Assembly (NCBI RefSeq): GCF_003984625.1
Contig: NZ_RWKH01000019.1
Location: forward strand, 1 to 64,000
Length of the DNA: 64,000 nt
Direction: 5' to 3'
DNA from: Variovorax sp. DXTD-1
GTDB lineage: Bacteria > Pseudomonadota > Gammaproteobacteria > Burkholderiales > Burkholderiaceae_C
Shown: piece after piece, positions 16,817-27,997 of the stretch
How the letters are laid out: every line of letters starts with the position of its first letter
How positions within the stretch are numbered: the stretch's first letter is position 1
Notes under the pieces: generated by a model
Databases searched by the model: none
Seen by the model: the letters and a program-made list of their open reading frames with translations, nothing else
Told to the model about the DNA's origin: nothing
Program-made: the position numbers and the translations under genes

Positions 16817-18388
16817 ATGCTCGACGCCAGCACCAAAGCCCAATTGAAGAGTTACCTCGAACGCGCCACGCAGCCGATCGAGATCGTCGCCTCGCTCGAC
16901 GACAGCAAGGCCTCGGGCGAAATGCTGTCGCTGCTGAAGGACGTCGCGGAAGCGTCGCCGCTGGTCAAGCTGACCGAAAGCCGTGACGACAACCATCGCA
17001 AGCCCTCTTTCTCGGTCAACCGCCCAAGCGAGAACCACGGCCCGCGTTTTGCCGGCCTGCCGATGGGCCATGAATTCACGTCGCTGATCCTTGCGCTCCT
17101 GCAGATCGGCGGCTATCCCCCGAAGGTCGAAGAAGCCGTGCTCGAGCAGATTCGCGCGCTGGATGGCGACTTCGAGTTCGAGATCTACGTTTCGCTCACC
17201 TGCCACAACTGCCCCGATGTGGTCCAGGCGCTGAACCTGATGGCCATCCAGAACCCGCGCATCCGAACCACGATGATCGAGGGCGGCACTTTCCAGGACG
17301 AGGTCAAGGAGCGCCAGGTGATGGCCGTGCCGACCGTGTTGCTCAACGGCACCGAATTCGGCCAGGGCCGCATGAGCCTCGAAGAAATCCTCGCGAAGAT
17401 CGACACCAGCGGCGTCGAGCGCGAGGCGAAGAAGATCGCCGCCAAGGACCCGTTCGACGTGCTGATCGTCGGCGGCGGCCCGGCCGGTGCCGCGGCTGCC
17501 GTGTATGCGGCACGCAAGGGCATCCGCACCGGCGTGGCGTCGGAGCGCTTCGGCGGCCAGGTGCTCGACACGCTCGGCATCGAGAATTTCATCTCGGTCA
17601 AGGAAACCGAAGGACCAAAGTTCGCCCATGCGCTCGAAGAGCACGTGCGCGACTACGATGTCGACATCATGAACCTGCAGCGCGCCAAGGCGCTGGTTCC
17701 GGGCAAGGACCTCATCGAGGTGCAGCTCGAGAGCGGCGCTTCGCTCAAGAGCAAGTCGATCATCATTTCGACCGGCGCGCGCTGGCGCAACATCAACGTG
17801 CCCGGCGAGCACGAGTTCAAGAACAAGGGCGTGGCTTACTGCCCTCACTGCGATGGTCCGCTGTTCAAGGGCAAGCGCGTCGCGGTCATCGGCGGGGGCA
17901 ACTCGGGCGTCGAAGCGGCCATCGACCTGGCCGGCATCGTGGGCCATGTCACGCTGATCGAGTTCGACACCGCCCTGCGTGCCGATGCCGTGCTCCAGCG
18001 CAAGCTCAAGAGCTTGAAGAACGTCGACGTGTTCACCAATGCGCAGACCACCGAGATCATCGGCGACCAGAAGGTCAACGGCCTGGTCTACAAGGACCGC
18101 GCGACGGGCGAGCTGAAGAAGGTCGAGCTCGAAGGCGTGTTCATCCAGATCGGCCTGGTGCCCAACACCGATTGGCTCAAGGGCGTGGTCGAGTTGACGA
18201 AGCACGGCGAGATCGTGGTCGACGCCAGGGGGCAGACCTCGGTGCCGGGCGTGTTTGCGGCAGGCGACGTGACGACCGTGCCGTTCAAGCAGATCATCAT
18301 CGCGGCAGGCGATGGCGCGAAGGCGGCGCTGGGTGCGTTCGACCATTTGATCCGCACGTCGGCCCCTGTAGAGCAAGCGGCGGCTTAA
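16817..18388 (+). CDS. ahpF: Alkyl hydroperoxide reductase subunit F (AhpF)
   Basis: The 523-residue flavoprotein uses NADH to reduce AhpC. The N-terminal double-thioredoxin domain (1-~200) has its redox pair in LTCHNCPDV. The FAD site is [20 protein letters not shown] near 217. The thioredoxin-reductase-like active site [12 protein letters not shown] follows, then the NAD site [19 protein letters not shown] and the C-terminal FAD motif [24 protein letters not shown]. Length and order match E. coli AhpF. It lies 89 bases after ahpC. Confidence 0.97.
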   Translation: MLDASTKAQLKSYLERATQPIEIVASLDDSKASGEMLSLLKDVAEASPLVKLTESRDDNHRKPSFSVNRPSENHGPRFAGLPMGHEFTSLILALLQIGGYPPKVEEAVLEQIRALDGDFEFEIYVSLTCHNCPDVVQALNLMAIQNPRIRTTMIEGGTFQDEVKERQVMAVPTVLLNGTEFGQGRMSLEEILAKIDTSGVEREAKKIAAKDPFDVLIVGGGPAGAAAAVYAARKGIRTGVASERFGGQVLDTLGIENFISVKETEGPKFAHALEEHVRDYDVDIMNLQRAKALVPGKDLIEVQLESGASLKSKSIIISTGARWRNINVPGEHEFKNKGVAYCPHCDGPLFKGKRVAVIGGGNSGVEAAIDLAGIVGHVTLIEFDTALRADAVLQRKLKSLKNVDVFTNAQTTEIIGDQKVNGLVYKDRATGELKKVELEGVFIQIGLVPNTDWLKGVVELTKHGEIVVDARGQTSVPGVFAAGDVTTVPFKQIIIAAGDGAKAALGAFDHLIRTSAPVEQAAA

Positions 18389-18420
18389 AGACGGTTGAGG
18401 CGGCCGGCCTGTCGGCCGCC

Positions 18421-19242
18421 TCAGTACGTCAGCCGCTCGGGCTTCAGCTCCTGCAGGATGGTGGTGGCAATTTCCTCGATCGACTTGGTCGTCGTCGAAA
18501 GCCACCGAATGCCTGCCCGGCGCATCATGGCTTCGGCCTCGCTCACCTCGTTGCGGCAGTTCTCGAGGCTGGCGTAGCGCGAATCCGGCCGGCGCTCGTT
18601 GCGGATCTGGCTCAGCCGCTCGGGCTGGATGGTGAGCCCGAAGATCTTCTTGCGATGGGGCATCAAGGCGGGGGGTAGCTGGCGGCGCTCGAAATCCTCC
18701 GGAATCAGCGGGTAGTTGGCGGCCTTCAGGCCGTGCTGCATCGCCAGATAAAGAGAGGTCGGCGTCTTGCCGCTTCGGCTCACGCCCACCAGGATCACGT
18801 CCGCGCCTTCGAGGTCGCGGTTGCTCTGGCCGTCGTCGTGCGCCAGGCTGAAGTCGATGGCCGCGATGCGGGCGTCGTATTCCTTGCTCTTGCTGACGTC
18901 GCTGAAGCGGCCGATGCGGTGGTTCGACTTCACGGCCAGCTCAATTTCGAGCGGCCGCACGAAGGTGCCGAACATGTCGAGCAGCATGCCCTTGCAGCCG
19001 GTCTCGATGACCTCCAGCACTTCCATGTTGGCCAGCGTGGTGAAGACGATGGGGCGCACGCCTTCCAGCTCGGCCGTGTGGTTGATCTGCCGGACCGCCT
19101 GGTGCGCCTTGTCGACCGTGTCGGTAAAAGGCAGCCGGACATGGCGCGGTTTCATCTCGAACTGCGCGAGCACGGCGTTACCGAAAGTTTCAGCGGTGAT
19201 GCCGGTGCCGTCTGAAATGAAGAAAACAGTGCGTGTATGCAT
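18421..19242 (-). CDS. ppsR: PEP synthase regulatory protein (kinase/pyrophosphorylase)
   Basis: The 273-residue DUF299 bifunctional enzyme inactivates PEP synthase by ADP-dependent phosphorylation and restores it by phosphate-dependent dephosphorylation. It starts with [19 protein letters not shown], the conserved N-terminus, and holds the P-loop [15 protein letters not shown] near 150. The ATG at 19242 is chosen because upstream in-frame codons lack family sequence. It is divergent from its target ppsA, the usual arrangement. Confidence 0.94.
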   Translation of the reverse strand: MHTRTVFFISDGTGITAETFGNAVLAQFEMKPRHVRLPFTDTVDKAHQAVRQINHTAELEGVRPIVFTTLANMEVLEVIETGCKGMLLDMFGTFVRPLEIELAVKSNHRIGRFSDVSKSKEYDARIAAIDFSLAHDDGQSNRDLEGADVILVGVSRSGKTPTSLYLAMQHGLKAANYPLIPEDFERRQLPPALMPHRKKIFGLTIQPERLSQIRNERRPDSRYASLENCRNEVSEAEAMMRRAGIRWLSTTTKSIEEIATTILQELKPERLTY

Positions 19243-19292
19243 GGTGTAGCGCTTGCGGCCTTGTCCTGCGGCGCGTGCAATCTCGCCACGCC

Positions 19293-19298
19293 TACAAT
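19293..19298 (+). promoter_or_regulatory. Putative -10 box (TACAAT) for ppsA
   Basis: TACAAT lies 135 bases before ppsA in the divergent ppsR/ppsA region. The local sequence GCCTACAATCC is almost the same as before surE. No clear -35 box is seen. A leader of about 130 nt would result. Confidence 0.35.
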
Positions 19299-19433
19299 CC
19301 AGGCCATTATCGGGAATCCGCTTTCCCTTGACCCAATTCTTTCCATGCACGCCGCGCCAGCACCCAAAGCAACGACAACGATCGTGCCGCGCCGCCTGCA
19401 TGCAGCACCGGTTTCAACTTCTGGAGCTTTCCC

Positions 19434-21827
<2,394 letters not shown>

Positions 21828-22031
21828 CGAAAAAAGGGCGGTTGTAACCGCCCGGTGAGGCGGCCGTGGAAATCCCCATTGGGGAAATTCCCGCTTCCGC
21901 AGGGCACAAATGAATCAAAATGTGTTCTTTATGCCAGACTTGTGACGCTCACAAGGGCGGCAGTCGCTTGCGGGTTGCGCATGGCGAAATTGCAGTCGCG
22001 CAAACCGGCGGTACATCGCGGAAGAAACATC

Positions 22032-22580
22032 ATGATTCTTGTCAAGACAGAAGCCGGACAGCAGGTGTTCAAGGACCGTTCTGTGCCGCTTTCGCCGCGC
22101 CAGCGCACGGCGTTCATCCTGTTCGACGGCAAGCGGGCGGTCGAGGATGTACTGGCCGCGGGAAATGGAATTACGCGCGAAGAGATCGACCAGATGGTCG
22201 ATCTCGGGCTGCTCCAGCCGGCCGCAGGGAGCAAGGCGGCGGCGGCGCCCAAGGCGCCCGAGCCCGCCGCCGCAAGCAAGACGGCAGCAAACGCCGCGCC
22301 GCAACCTTCCGGCGGAAGCAGGCCGCCCGAGGCGGCAAAGCCGAAGCCGGCCGAATCCGCAGCCGCCCCCGCTGCGGGCCGCAGCAGGCAGCAGCGCTAC
22401 AAGGACGCCTATCCCATCGCCACCCAACTGACCGGAGCCCTCGGGCTGATGGGCTTTCGGCTCAACCTGCAGGTCGAGGGCACCACGAGCTATGAAGACC
22501 TGGTGGCGCTGGCGCCCAAGATTCGCGCTGCGGTGGGCGCCGAGAAGGCGGCCGCCCTCGATAAGGCCTTGAACGACTGA
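22032..22580 (+). CDS. Unknown protein, two small domains and Ala/Pro linker
   Basis: The 182-residue protein is not recognised. An N-terminal part (1-65) ends in ITREEIDQMVDLGLLQP and has the look of a small winged-helix-like domain. An Ala/Pro/Lys linker (about 66-120) follows. A C-terminal helical part contains YPIATQLTGALGLMGFRLNLQVEGTTSYEDLVALAPKIR. No signal peptide or membrane helix is visible. I recall similar unannotated proteins only from Comamonadaceae. The ATG at 22032 is chosen by the start of the compact domain. It ends about 115 bases before rpsF. Confidence 0.65.
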   Translation: MILVKTEAGQQVFKDRSVPLSPRQRTAFILFDGKRAVEDVLAAGNGITREEIDQMVDLGLLQPAAGSKAAAAPKAPEPAAASKTAANAAPQPSGGSRPPEAAKPKPAESAAAPAAGRSRQQRYKDAYPIATQLTGALGLMGFRLNLQVEGTTSYEDLVALAPKIRAAVGAEKAAALDKALND

Positions 22581-22609
22581 GCGCTGGACCAATGCCGCGC
22601 CTATAGTGC

Positions 22610-22615
22610 TACAAT
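22610..22615 (+). promoter_or_regulatory. Putative -10 box (TACAAT) of the rpsF operon
   Basis: TACAAT lies 81 bases before rpsF in the sequence GTGCTACAATAGCC. This is the expected promoter zone for the ribosomal operon. The -35 is not clear. Confidence 0.5.
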
Positions 22616-22630
22616 AGCCGGCTTTGCCTT

Positions 22631-22659
22631 GCCACACTGCGCCCGACGCTGCAGGTGGC
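22631..22659 (+). promoter_or_regulatory. Candidate S6:S18-binding leader hairpin of rpsF
   Basis: GCCAC pairs with GTGGC and an inner CTGC pairs with GCAG, leaving a loop that contains CCCGA. Known rpsF leaders in many bacteria have a hairpin with an exposed CCG that mimics the S6:S18 site on 16S rRNA. This hairpin sits between the -10 box and the rpsF ribosome-binding site, which is the right place for autoregulation. Confidence 0.45.
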
Positions 22660-22695
22660 TTTTCCTCTTCCACGGAAGAATCCACAAGGAGTGCC

Positions 22696-23070
22696 ATGCG
22701 TCACTACGAAATCATTTTGCTGATCCACCCGGATCAGAGCGAACAAGTTCCGGCCATGCTGGAGCGCTACAAGGGCCTGATCACGGCCGGCGGCGGCAAA
22801 GTCCACCGCGTTGAAGACTGGGGCCGCCGTCAGCTGGCTTACCAGATCAACAAGCTCAACAAGGCGCACTATCTGTGCGTCAACATTGAAGCCGAACAAG
22901 CCGTGATGGGCGAACTCGAACACGCGTTCAAGTTCAACGACGCCGTGCTGCGCCACCTCACCGTCCAGAAGAAGAAGGCCGAAACCGGTCCTTCGTCGAT
23001 GATGAAGACGGTCGAGCGCGAAGAAGCGCGCAAGGCCCAGCAGGCCGAGTACGCCGCCAACAACAGCTGA
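22696..23070 (+). CDS. rpsF: 30S ribosomal protein S6
   Basis: The 124-residue protein begins [19 protein letters not shown] and contains [18 protein letters not shown] and [10 protein letters not shown], the S6 signature. It binds 16S rRNA with S18 in the platform of the small subunit. The C-terminal ~25 residues are a charged tail. AAGGAG precedes the ATG. It is the first gene of rpsF-priB-rpsR-rplI. Confidence 0.97.
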   Translation: MRHYEIILLIHPDQSEQVPAMLERYKGLITAGGGKVHRVEDWGRRQLAYQINKLNKAHYLCVNIEAEQAVMGELEHAFKFNDAVLRHLTVQKKKAETGPSSMMKTVEREEARKAQQAEYAANNS

Positions 23071-23077
23071 TAGCGGC

Positions 23078-23395
23078 GTGACCGCTGCCGCTGCTGCGGC
23101 AACCGGGGTCAATCAGCTCCTGCTGACAGCCTCCGTTGCCGAACTCGGAACCATGCGATACACGCCCGCCGGCCTTCCCGCCATCGACCTGAAGCTCGAA
23201 CATGAGTCGACGCTTCAGGAGGCAGGAAAAGCCAGGCAGGTGAAAACGGCCCTCAAGGCCGTTGCCTTCGGCGCCATCGCCGAACGGCTCGCAACGCAGT
23301 CGATGGGAAGTCTCTGGTGTTTTCAGGGATTTCTCGCGACACCGGGCAACGGCAAGCATCCGGTCCTGCACATTCAGGATTTTCAGCAAAATTAA
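23078..23395 (+). CDS. priB: Primosomal replication protein N (PriB)
   Basis: The 105-residue single OB-fold protein binds single-stranded DNA and helps PriA restart stalled replication forks. Features include NQLLLTASVAELGTMRYTPAGLPAIDLKLEHES, similar to the SSB family, and WCFQGFLA near the C-terminus. It starts with GTG 7 bases after rpsF. The gene lies between rpsF and rpsR, as in E. coli, which supports the call despite modest sequence conservation. Confidence 0.9.
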   Translation: MTAAAAAATGVNQLLLTASVAELGTMRYTPAGLPAIDLKLEHESTLQEAGKARQVKTALKAVAFGAIAERLATQSMGSLWCFQGFLATPGNGKHPVLHIQDFQQN

Positions 23396-23416
23396 TTTTC
23401 GACAAGAGGTCCCCAA

Positions 23417-23698
23417 ATGGCCACGTTCAAGAAATTCAACAAAGACAAGCGCCCGAAGCGCAACACCCAGTCGCTGCTGTTCAAGCGGAAGCGCTTCTGC
23501 CGCTTCACCGTCGCCGGCGTCGAGGAAATCGACTACAAGGACATCGACACGCTGCGTGACTTCATCAGCGAAAACGGCAAGATCATTCCCGCACGCCTGA
23601 CCGGCACGCGCGCGATCTACCAGCGCCAGCTCAACACCGCGATCAAGCGCGCACGCTTTCTCGCGATGGTGCCGTACAGCGACCAGCACCGCGTCTAA
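23417..23698 (+). CDS. rpsR: 30S ribosomal protein S18
   Basis: The 93-residue protein contains the S18 signature [23 protein letters not shown] and [21 protein letters not shown]. The N-terminal ~25 residues are basic and extended. It pairs with S6 in the 30S platform. It begins 21 bases after priB with AAGAGG upstream. Confidence 0.97.
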   Translation: MATFKKFNKDKRPKRNTQSLLFKRKRFCRFTVAGVEEIDYKDIDTLRDFISENGKIIPARLTGTRAIYQRQLNTAIKRARFLAMVPYSDQHRV

Positions 23699-23710
23699 GG
23701 AGCAAGCACC

Positions 23711-24163
23711 ATGCAAATCATTCTTCTGGACAAGGTTGTCAACGTCGGTGGCCTGGGCGATATCGTCAAGGTCAAGGACGGCTACGCACGCAACTTCCTG
23801 ATTCCGTCGGGCCGCGCCCGCCGCGCCACCGCTGCCAACAAGGCCGAATTCGAAGCCAAGCGCGCCGAACTCGAAAAGGCTGCAGCCGCCAAGCTGGCCG
23901 AATCGCAAGCCCAGGGCGAGAAGCTCGGCGGCACGACCATCAAGCTGACCCAAAAGGCTGGCGTTGACGGCCGTCTGTTCGGCTCGGTCACCAACGGCGA
24001 CATCGCCGAAGAGCTCGGCAAGCAAGGCTACAAGGTTGCCAAGTCGCAAGTGCGCCTGCCCAACGGCCCGATCAAGGTCGTCGGCGACAGCACCGTGAGC
24101 GTTGCGCTGCACACCGACGTGGTGGTCGACATCACCGTGACGGTCTACGGCGAAACCGCCTGA
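23711..24163 (+). CDS. rplI: 50S ribosomal protein L9
   Basis: The 150-residue protein begins [21 protein letters not shown], followed by [14 protein letters not shown], the L9 N-terminal rRNA-binding domain. A long connecting helix (about 40-75) leads to a C-terminal domain with [25 protein letters not shown] lies before the ATG, 12 bases after rpsR. It is the last gene before a terminator. Confidence 0.97.
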   Translation: MQIILLDKVVNVGGLGDIVKVKDGYARNFLIPSGRARRATAANKAEFEAKRAELEKAAAAKLAESQAQGEKLGGTTIKLTQKAGVDGRLFGSVTNGDIAEELGKQGYKVAKSQVRLPNGPIKVVGDSTVSVALHTDVVVDITVTVYGETA

Positions 24164-24193
24164 TCGTCATTGCGGCGCCTTGTGCGCTGCCGC

Positions 24194-24222
24194 AAAAGCC
24201 GCCTCCGGGCGGCTTTTGTTTT
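24194..24222 (+). terminator. Terminator after rplI
   Basis: AAAAGCCGCC pairs with GGCGGCTTTT around TCCG, followed by GTTTTTG. It separates the ribosomal operon from dnaB. Confidence 0.88.
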
Positions 24223-24335
24223 TGTGCCTCTGAGTTTTCCACTCCGTTGCACCGGAAGATCACCGTTTATTCACAACCTTGTCCACACGCGCAACGCTGT
24301 GCGCGGCTTAGCATGCAGGGTTGCAAGGGAAGTCC

Positions 24336-25745
24336 ATGTCTGCCGTTTTCTCCTATGCCGACAATGACCCGTCGGCCGATCGCCAAGTCGCCAAACTCCG
24401 TATTCCGCCTCACTCGATCGAGGCCGAGTCGAGCGTGCTCGGCGGCCTGCTGCTCGACAACGGCGCTTGGGACCGCATGGGCGACCTGCTGGTCGACGGC
24501 GACTTCTACCGCCACGAACACAAGCTGATCTACGCAGCCATCGGCGGGCTGATCAATGCCAGCAAGCCGGCCGACGTCATTACGGTCTACGAGCAGTTGC
24601 AGGGCTTGGGCAAGGCCGAGGAAATCGGCGGGCTGGTCTACCTGAACTCGCTCGCGCAATACGTGCCCAGCGCGAGCAACATCCGCCGCTACGCCGAGAT
24701 CGTGCGCGAGCGCTCCATCCTGCGAAAGCTGGTGTCCGCGAGCGACGAGATCGCGACCAACGCCTTCAACACGCAGGGCAAGTCGGTCGACAAGATCCTG
24801 GACGAGGCCGAGCAGAAGATATTCAACATCGGCGAAGAAGGCACGCGGATGAAGCAGGGCTTCCAGAGCATGGATGCCTTGGTGGTCGAGCTGCTCGACC
24901 GCGTGACCGAGATGGCCGAGAACCCGAACGACATCACCGGCGTGCGCACGGGCTTCTACGAGTTCGACAAGATGACCTCGGGCCTGCAGCCGGGCGACAT
25001 GATCGTGCTGGCCGCGCGTCCCTCCATGGGCAAGACCTCGCTGGCCATCAACATTGCCGAGCACGTGGCATTGAACGAAGGGCTGCCGGTGGCGGTCTTC
25101 TCGATGGAAATGGGTGCTTCGCAGCTGGCGGTGCGTATCGTCGGCTCGATCGGCCGCATCGACCAGGGGCACCTGCGCACCGGCAAGCTCAGCGACGAAG
25201 AGTGGCCGCGCCTGACCGAAGCCATCGAGAAGCTGCGCAACGTGTCGCTGCACATTGACGAGACCCCGGGCCTCACCACCAGCGAGCTGCGCGCCAACGC
25301 GCGCCGCTTGGCGCGCCAGTATGGGCGCCTCGGCCTGATCGTGGTCGACTACCTCCAGCTCATGAGCGTGTCGACCAGCATGAACGACGAGAACCGCGCC
25401 ACGGCGGTGGGCGAAATCTCGCGCGGCCTGAAGATGCTCGCCAAGGAGCTCAAATGCCCGGTGATCGCACTTTCGCAGTTGAGCCGCGGCGTCGAAAGCC
25501 GTACCGACAAGCGTCCCATGATGAGCGACCTGCGCGAATCCGGCGCCATCGAGCAGGACGCGGACATCATCATGTTCATTTACCGCGACGACTATTACGA
25601 CAAGAACAGCAAGGAGCCGGGCGTGGCCGAGGTGATCATCAGCAAGCACCGGAACGGGCCCACGGGCACCGTGAAGCTGGCCTTCCTCAAGCCGCTCACC
25701 AAGTTCGAGAATCTGGCCAGCTACGGCAGCAGCGACGACTACTGA
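24336..25745 (+). CDS. dnaB: Replicative DNA helicase DnaB
   Basis: The 469-residue hexameric 5'-3' helicase unwinds DNA at the replication fork. The N-terminal domain begins near IPPHSIEAESSVLGGLL. The RecA-like motor has the Walker A ARPSMGKTSLAINIAEH, Walker B-type LIVVDYLQLMS, the arginine-finger region and SDLRESGAIEQDADIIMFIYRDDYY. No intein interrupts it. The ATG at 24336 follows AAGGGA; a TTG at 24321 is also in frame. Its 3' end overlaps the convergent WYL regulator by 7 bases. Confidence 0.97.
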   Translation: MSAVFSYADNDPSADRQVAKLRIPPHSIEAESSVLGGLLLDNGAWDRMGDLLVDGDFYRHEHKLIYAAIGGLINASKPADVITVYEQLQGLGKAEEIGGLVYLNSLAQYVPSASNIRRYAEIVRERSILRKLVSASDEIATNAFNTQGKSVDKILDEAEQKIFNIGEEGTRMKQGFQSMDALVVELLDRVTEMAENPNDITGVRTGFYEFDKMTSGLQPGDMIVLAARPSMGKTSLAINIAEHVALNEGLPVAVFSMEMGASQLAVRIVGSIGRIDQGHLRTGKLSDEEWPRLTEAIEKLRNVSLHIDETPGLTTSELRANARRLARQYGRLGLIVVDYLQLMSVSTSMNDENRATAVGEISRGLKMLAKELKCPVIALSQLSRGVESRTDKRPMMSDLRESGAIEQDADIIMFIYRDDYYDKNSKEPGVAEVIISKHRNGPTGTVKLAFLKPLTKFENLASYGSSDDY

Positions 25746-26479
25746 CGCTGCGGGCTTGTTGTGGCTGCCGCTGTTTCTTCAGCCTTGCATTCGGCCGCAG
25801 CCCGCGCCTTCAGCTGGCGCATCATGTCCGCCAATGTCTTGCCCGCTTCGTCGCGAAACCGCTCCGGCAGCACATCGACCGCATCCATGCGGTCGAGGCG
25901 AAACCCTCGAAAGTCGCTGCGCAATTCGCACCAGGTCGAAAGCGTCCAGACCTTGCCCCAGTAGAAGCAGCCGAGTGGACGCACGGTGCGTTCGCTGGCA
26001 TCGCCCGATACATCGCGATAGCTGAGGCGCAGCTTCTGGTGCGCTTCCACGGCCTCGCGCAAGATCTGCAGCCTTGCCCGGATGGTGTCGTCCAGGCCCA
26101 GCGCGGGCGCATAGAGCGCCAGCGCCTCAGCCGACACGCGTGCCGCCGCCGGCAGCACCGAAAGTATTTTGCCCAGCCCTGTTTCGATGTTGCGCGCCAG
26201 CGCCGGGTCGACCCAGCTCTGCGCCAGCCGGGCCGCGGCCACGAGCGCGGAGGCTTCTTCCTGGCTGAACATCAGCGGCGGCAGCTCGAAGCCCGCGCCC
26301 AGCCTGTAGCCCACGCCGGCTTCGCCTTCGATGGGCACGCCCTGGTGCTGCAGATCGGCGACATCGCGGTACACGGTGCGTTCCGACACTTCCAGGCGCT
26401 GCGCCAGGAAGGCGGCCGTGGTGAGCCGGCGGCCGCGGATGATCTGCACGAGCTGGAACAGGCGGTCGGCGCGGCGCAT
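25739..26479 (-). CDS. YafY-type transcriptional regulator (HTH plus WYL)
   Basis: The 246-residue regulator has an N-terminal DeoR/HTH-11 domain (MRRADRLFQLVQIIRG, with VSERTVYRDVADLQHQGVPI as recognition helix) and a C-terminal WYL ligand-sensing domain with RTVRPLGCFYWGKVWTLSTWCELR. Such proteins respond to unknown ligands, often nucleic acid or damage signals. Its start overlaps the stop of the MGMT-like gene (TGATG), so it is the last member of a four-gene operon and may control it. Confidence 0.88.
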   Translation of the reverse strand: MRRADRLFQLVQIIRGRRLTTAAFLAQRLEVSERTVYRDVADLQHQGVPIEGEAGVGYRLGAGFELPPLMFSQEEASALVAAARLAQSWVDPALARNIETGLGKILSVLPAAARVSAEALALYAPALGLDDTIRARLQILREAVEAHQKLRLSYRDVSGDASERTVRPLGCFYWGKVWTLSTWCELRSDFRGFRLDRMDAVDVLPERFRDEAGKTLADMMRQLKARAAAECKAEETAAATTSPQRQ

Positions 26480-26946
26480 CAGTGTGTCCGGGCCAGTTTC
26501 TTCGCGAAGTCTTCGACGAAGTAGCGCTTGCCGCGCTGCACGACCGTGTGGCCTTCGGCCTCGAGCCTTGTCATTTGCGCCTCGATGCCGCCCGGGTACT
26601 TGGCATTGAGCTCGCCGCCGATCTTGAGCGTGCGCCAGTAAGGCGTCTCGGCCTCCGCCTGCACGGCTTCTGCGGCCGCATGCGCGACCATGTGCGCAAA
26701 GATCGCCGTGGTCACCGTGCAGCCGATGGTGGCACCGTGGCGCACGGCAATGTGCTCGCCAATGCCAAAGACGGTGGCGAGCCGGCCTTCCGGAACTTCC
26801 CGCATCGCCTCTTCGACCTCGCGAGGTGAGGGCGTCGCGATGGTCCCCTCGCCGTGCCGCTTGCGCAAAGGCGGGGGAATCTCCTTGACGTTCGGCAGAT
26901 GAGGGTAGCCGGCGAGCCTGTCGCGCCAGCTCTTCTTGGTGCTCAT
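26479..26946 (-). CDS. MGMT-like protein without alkyl-acceptor cysteine
   Basis: The 155-residue protein shows GTGTI-like lead-in GEGTIATPSPREVEEAMREVPEGRL, a central HGATIGCTVTTAIFAHMVAHAA, and TPYWRTLKIGGELNAKYPGGIEAQMTRLEAEGHTV. The order resembles the DNA-binding domain of O6-methylguanine methyltransferases, with VPEGRLATV matching the recognition region. The PCHR active site of true methyltransferases is absent. It is probably an alkyltransferase-like or MGMT-fold protein of unknown action. It overlaps the GyrI-like gene by 4 bases (ATGA). Confidence 0.7.
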   Translation of the reverse strand: MSTKKSWRDRLAGYPHLPNVKEIPPPLRKRHGEGTIATPSPREVEEAMREVPEGRLATVFGIGEHIAVRHGATIGCTVTTAIFAHMVAHAAAEAVQAEAETPYWRTLKIGGELNAKYPGGIEAQMTRLEAEGHTVVQRGKRYFVEDFAKKLARTH

Positions 26947-27392
26947 GAAACTCCGATGTGGATCGCCACTTTGTCAGGCCCGTCGTACGCTTCGAAATCG
27001 CTGCGGTAGCGGCGCTTGATTGTGGGGTTTGCCTCGAAATACTGCCAGATGCGCTGCCAGGTATCGATCACCATGTGCGGCATTTCCCCTTGGCCTGAAA
27101 AGACGAGGTAGTCGCCGGCTTCGATGCCGACTGCCCCTGTTCCGTCCGAAACGGCCACACCCACAGTCACGTCGAACGCGCCATGGGCGTCGGACTCGTA
27201 GCCGGAGTACACGCCGAAGATGCGGGCGTCCTGCGTGCGGTGGGGCGTCGAGCGGTAGGGCTCTTCGGTGAAGAAGCGATTCCACAACGGGCCAATGCGG
27301 GCCGTGGCGGCGTCGTTCTCTTCGCTGTTCTTGGTGCGGGCCGTGAGGCCCGCGACCTGAAATTCGCCATGGTGCTGGCGGACCGGTTCCAT
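26943..27392 (-). CDS. GyrI-like/AraC effector-binding domain protein
   Basis: The 149-residue stand-alone small-molecule-binding domain lacks a DNA-binding part. Features include FQVAGLTARTKN, IGPLWNRFF, IFGVYSGYESDAHGAFDVTVGVAV and AGDYLVFSGQGEMPHMVIDTWQRIWQYF, typical of the Bacillus YdeE/GyrI-like fold. Such proteins bind or detoxify small ligands. The ATG at 27392 follows AGGAGAA; an upstream in-frame ATG at 27410 overlaps that site. The gene follows a VOC protein and is translationally coupled to the MGMT-like gene. Confidence 0.8.
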   Translation of the reverse strand: MEPVRQHHGEFQVAGLTARTKNSEENDAATARIGPLWNRFFTEEPYRSTPHRTQDARIFGVYSGYESDAHGAFDVTVGVAVSDGTGAVGIEAGDYLVFSGQGEMPHMVIDTWQRIWQYFEANPTIKRRYRSDFEAYDGPDKVAIHIGVS

Positions 27393-27464
27393 CTGGTTCT
27401 TCTCCTGCATGAATGATGTCTTGATGTTGTTGGGGTCGTGTTACGAAGCGCTGCGGCTCGTCGA

Positions 27465-27836
27465 TCAGGCAAGGGCGTGGAGCCCGACTTCGTTGCCCTC
27501 TGTGTCGCGCAAATGGGCGATGAAACCCATGCCCTCGGGCAGCGCCGATTTGGGCGCCACGATCTGGCCCCCGGCCGCCTCGACGCGGGCAAGCACGGCA
27601 TCGATGCTCGGCATGCAATCGAGGTAGATGCGGATGCCGATGCCCGCGTGTGCGCTGGGGTTGGCGCCGGCCTGCAGGGCACCGCCAGTTGCCGGATTGT
27701 CGTAGGGAAAGACCGCCAGCGTTTCGCCGCCGAACTCCTGCCGGCGCAGCGTGCGGCCAAGAACGGTTTCGTAGAAGGCTTGTGCGCGGTCGATGTCGGC
27801 GACCGGAATCTCGAACCAGTTGATGGCGTTTTGCAT
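27465..27836 (-). CDS. VOC-family (glyoxalase/bleomycin-resistance-like) protein
   Basis: The 123-residue protein has two beta-alpha-beta-beta-beta repeats of the vicinal oxygen chelate fold: INWFEIPVADIDRAQAFYETVLG at the start and IDAVLARVEAAGGQIVAPKSALPEGMGFIAHLRDTEGNEVGLHA at the end. Glu and His side chains at metal positions are plausible. The substrate is unknown. It is the first gene of the minus-strand set VOC, GyrI-like, MGMT-like, WYL regulator. Confidence 0.85.
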   Translation of the reverse strand: MQNAINWFEIPVADIDRAQAFYETVLGRTLRRQEFGGETLAVFPYDNPATGGALQAGANPSAHAGIGIRIYLDCMPSIDAVLARVEAAGGQIVAPKSALPEGMGFIAHLRDTEGNEVGLHALA

Positions 27837-27928
27837 GAAGTGCTCTCTTTCGTTTGTGCGTTGAAGGAGCCTTGATGGTGCGGACAGGCTCCTGACAACG
27901 TCGTGTCAGGAGCCTGTCACCACGGACG

Positions 27929-27969
27929 AAAAAAAGGCCCGCGATGCTCCTGGGAGCATCGCGGGCCTT
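27929..27969 (-). terminator. Terminator after the phoH-like gene
   Basis: A 17-bp perfect stem (GGCCCGCGATGCTCC and flanking AA, with its complement) around a 3-nt loop gives a T-rich tail on the minus strand. It is the strongest hairpin of its type in the window. Confidence 0.92.
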
Positions 27970-27997
27970 GATCGATCGGCGGTCGCGGGAAAGCGCC

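Noticed and set aside
21829-21853. Hairpin GGGCGGTTGTAACCGCCC after ppsA as terminator
   Set aside because: On the plus strand it has no T-run after the stem; the A-run comes before it. It could act only for a minus-strand transcript, and no such gene is present.
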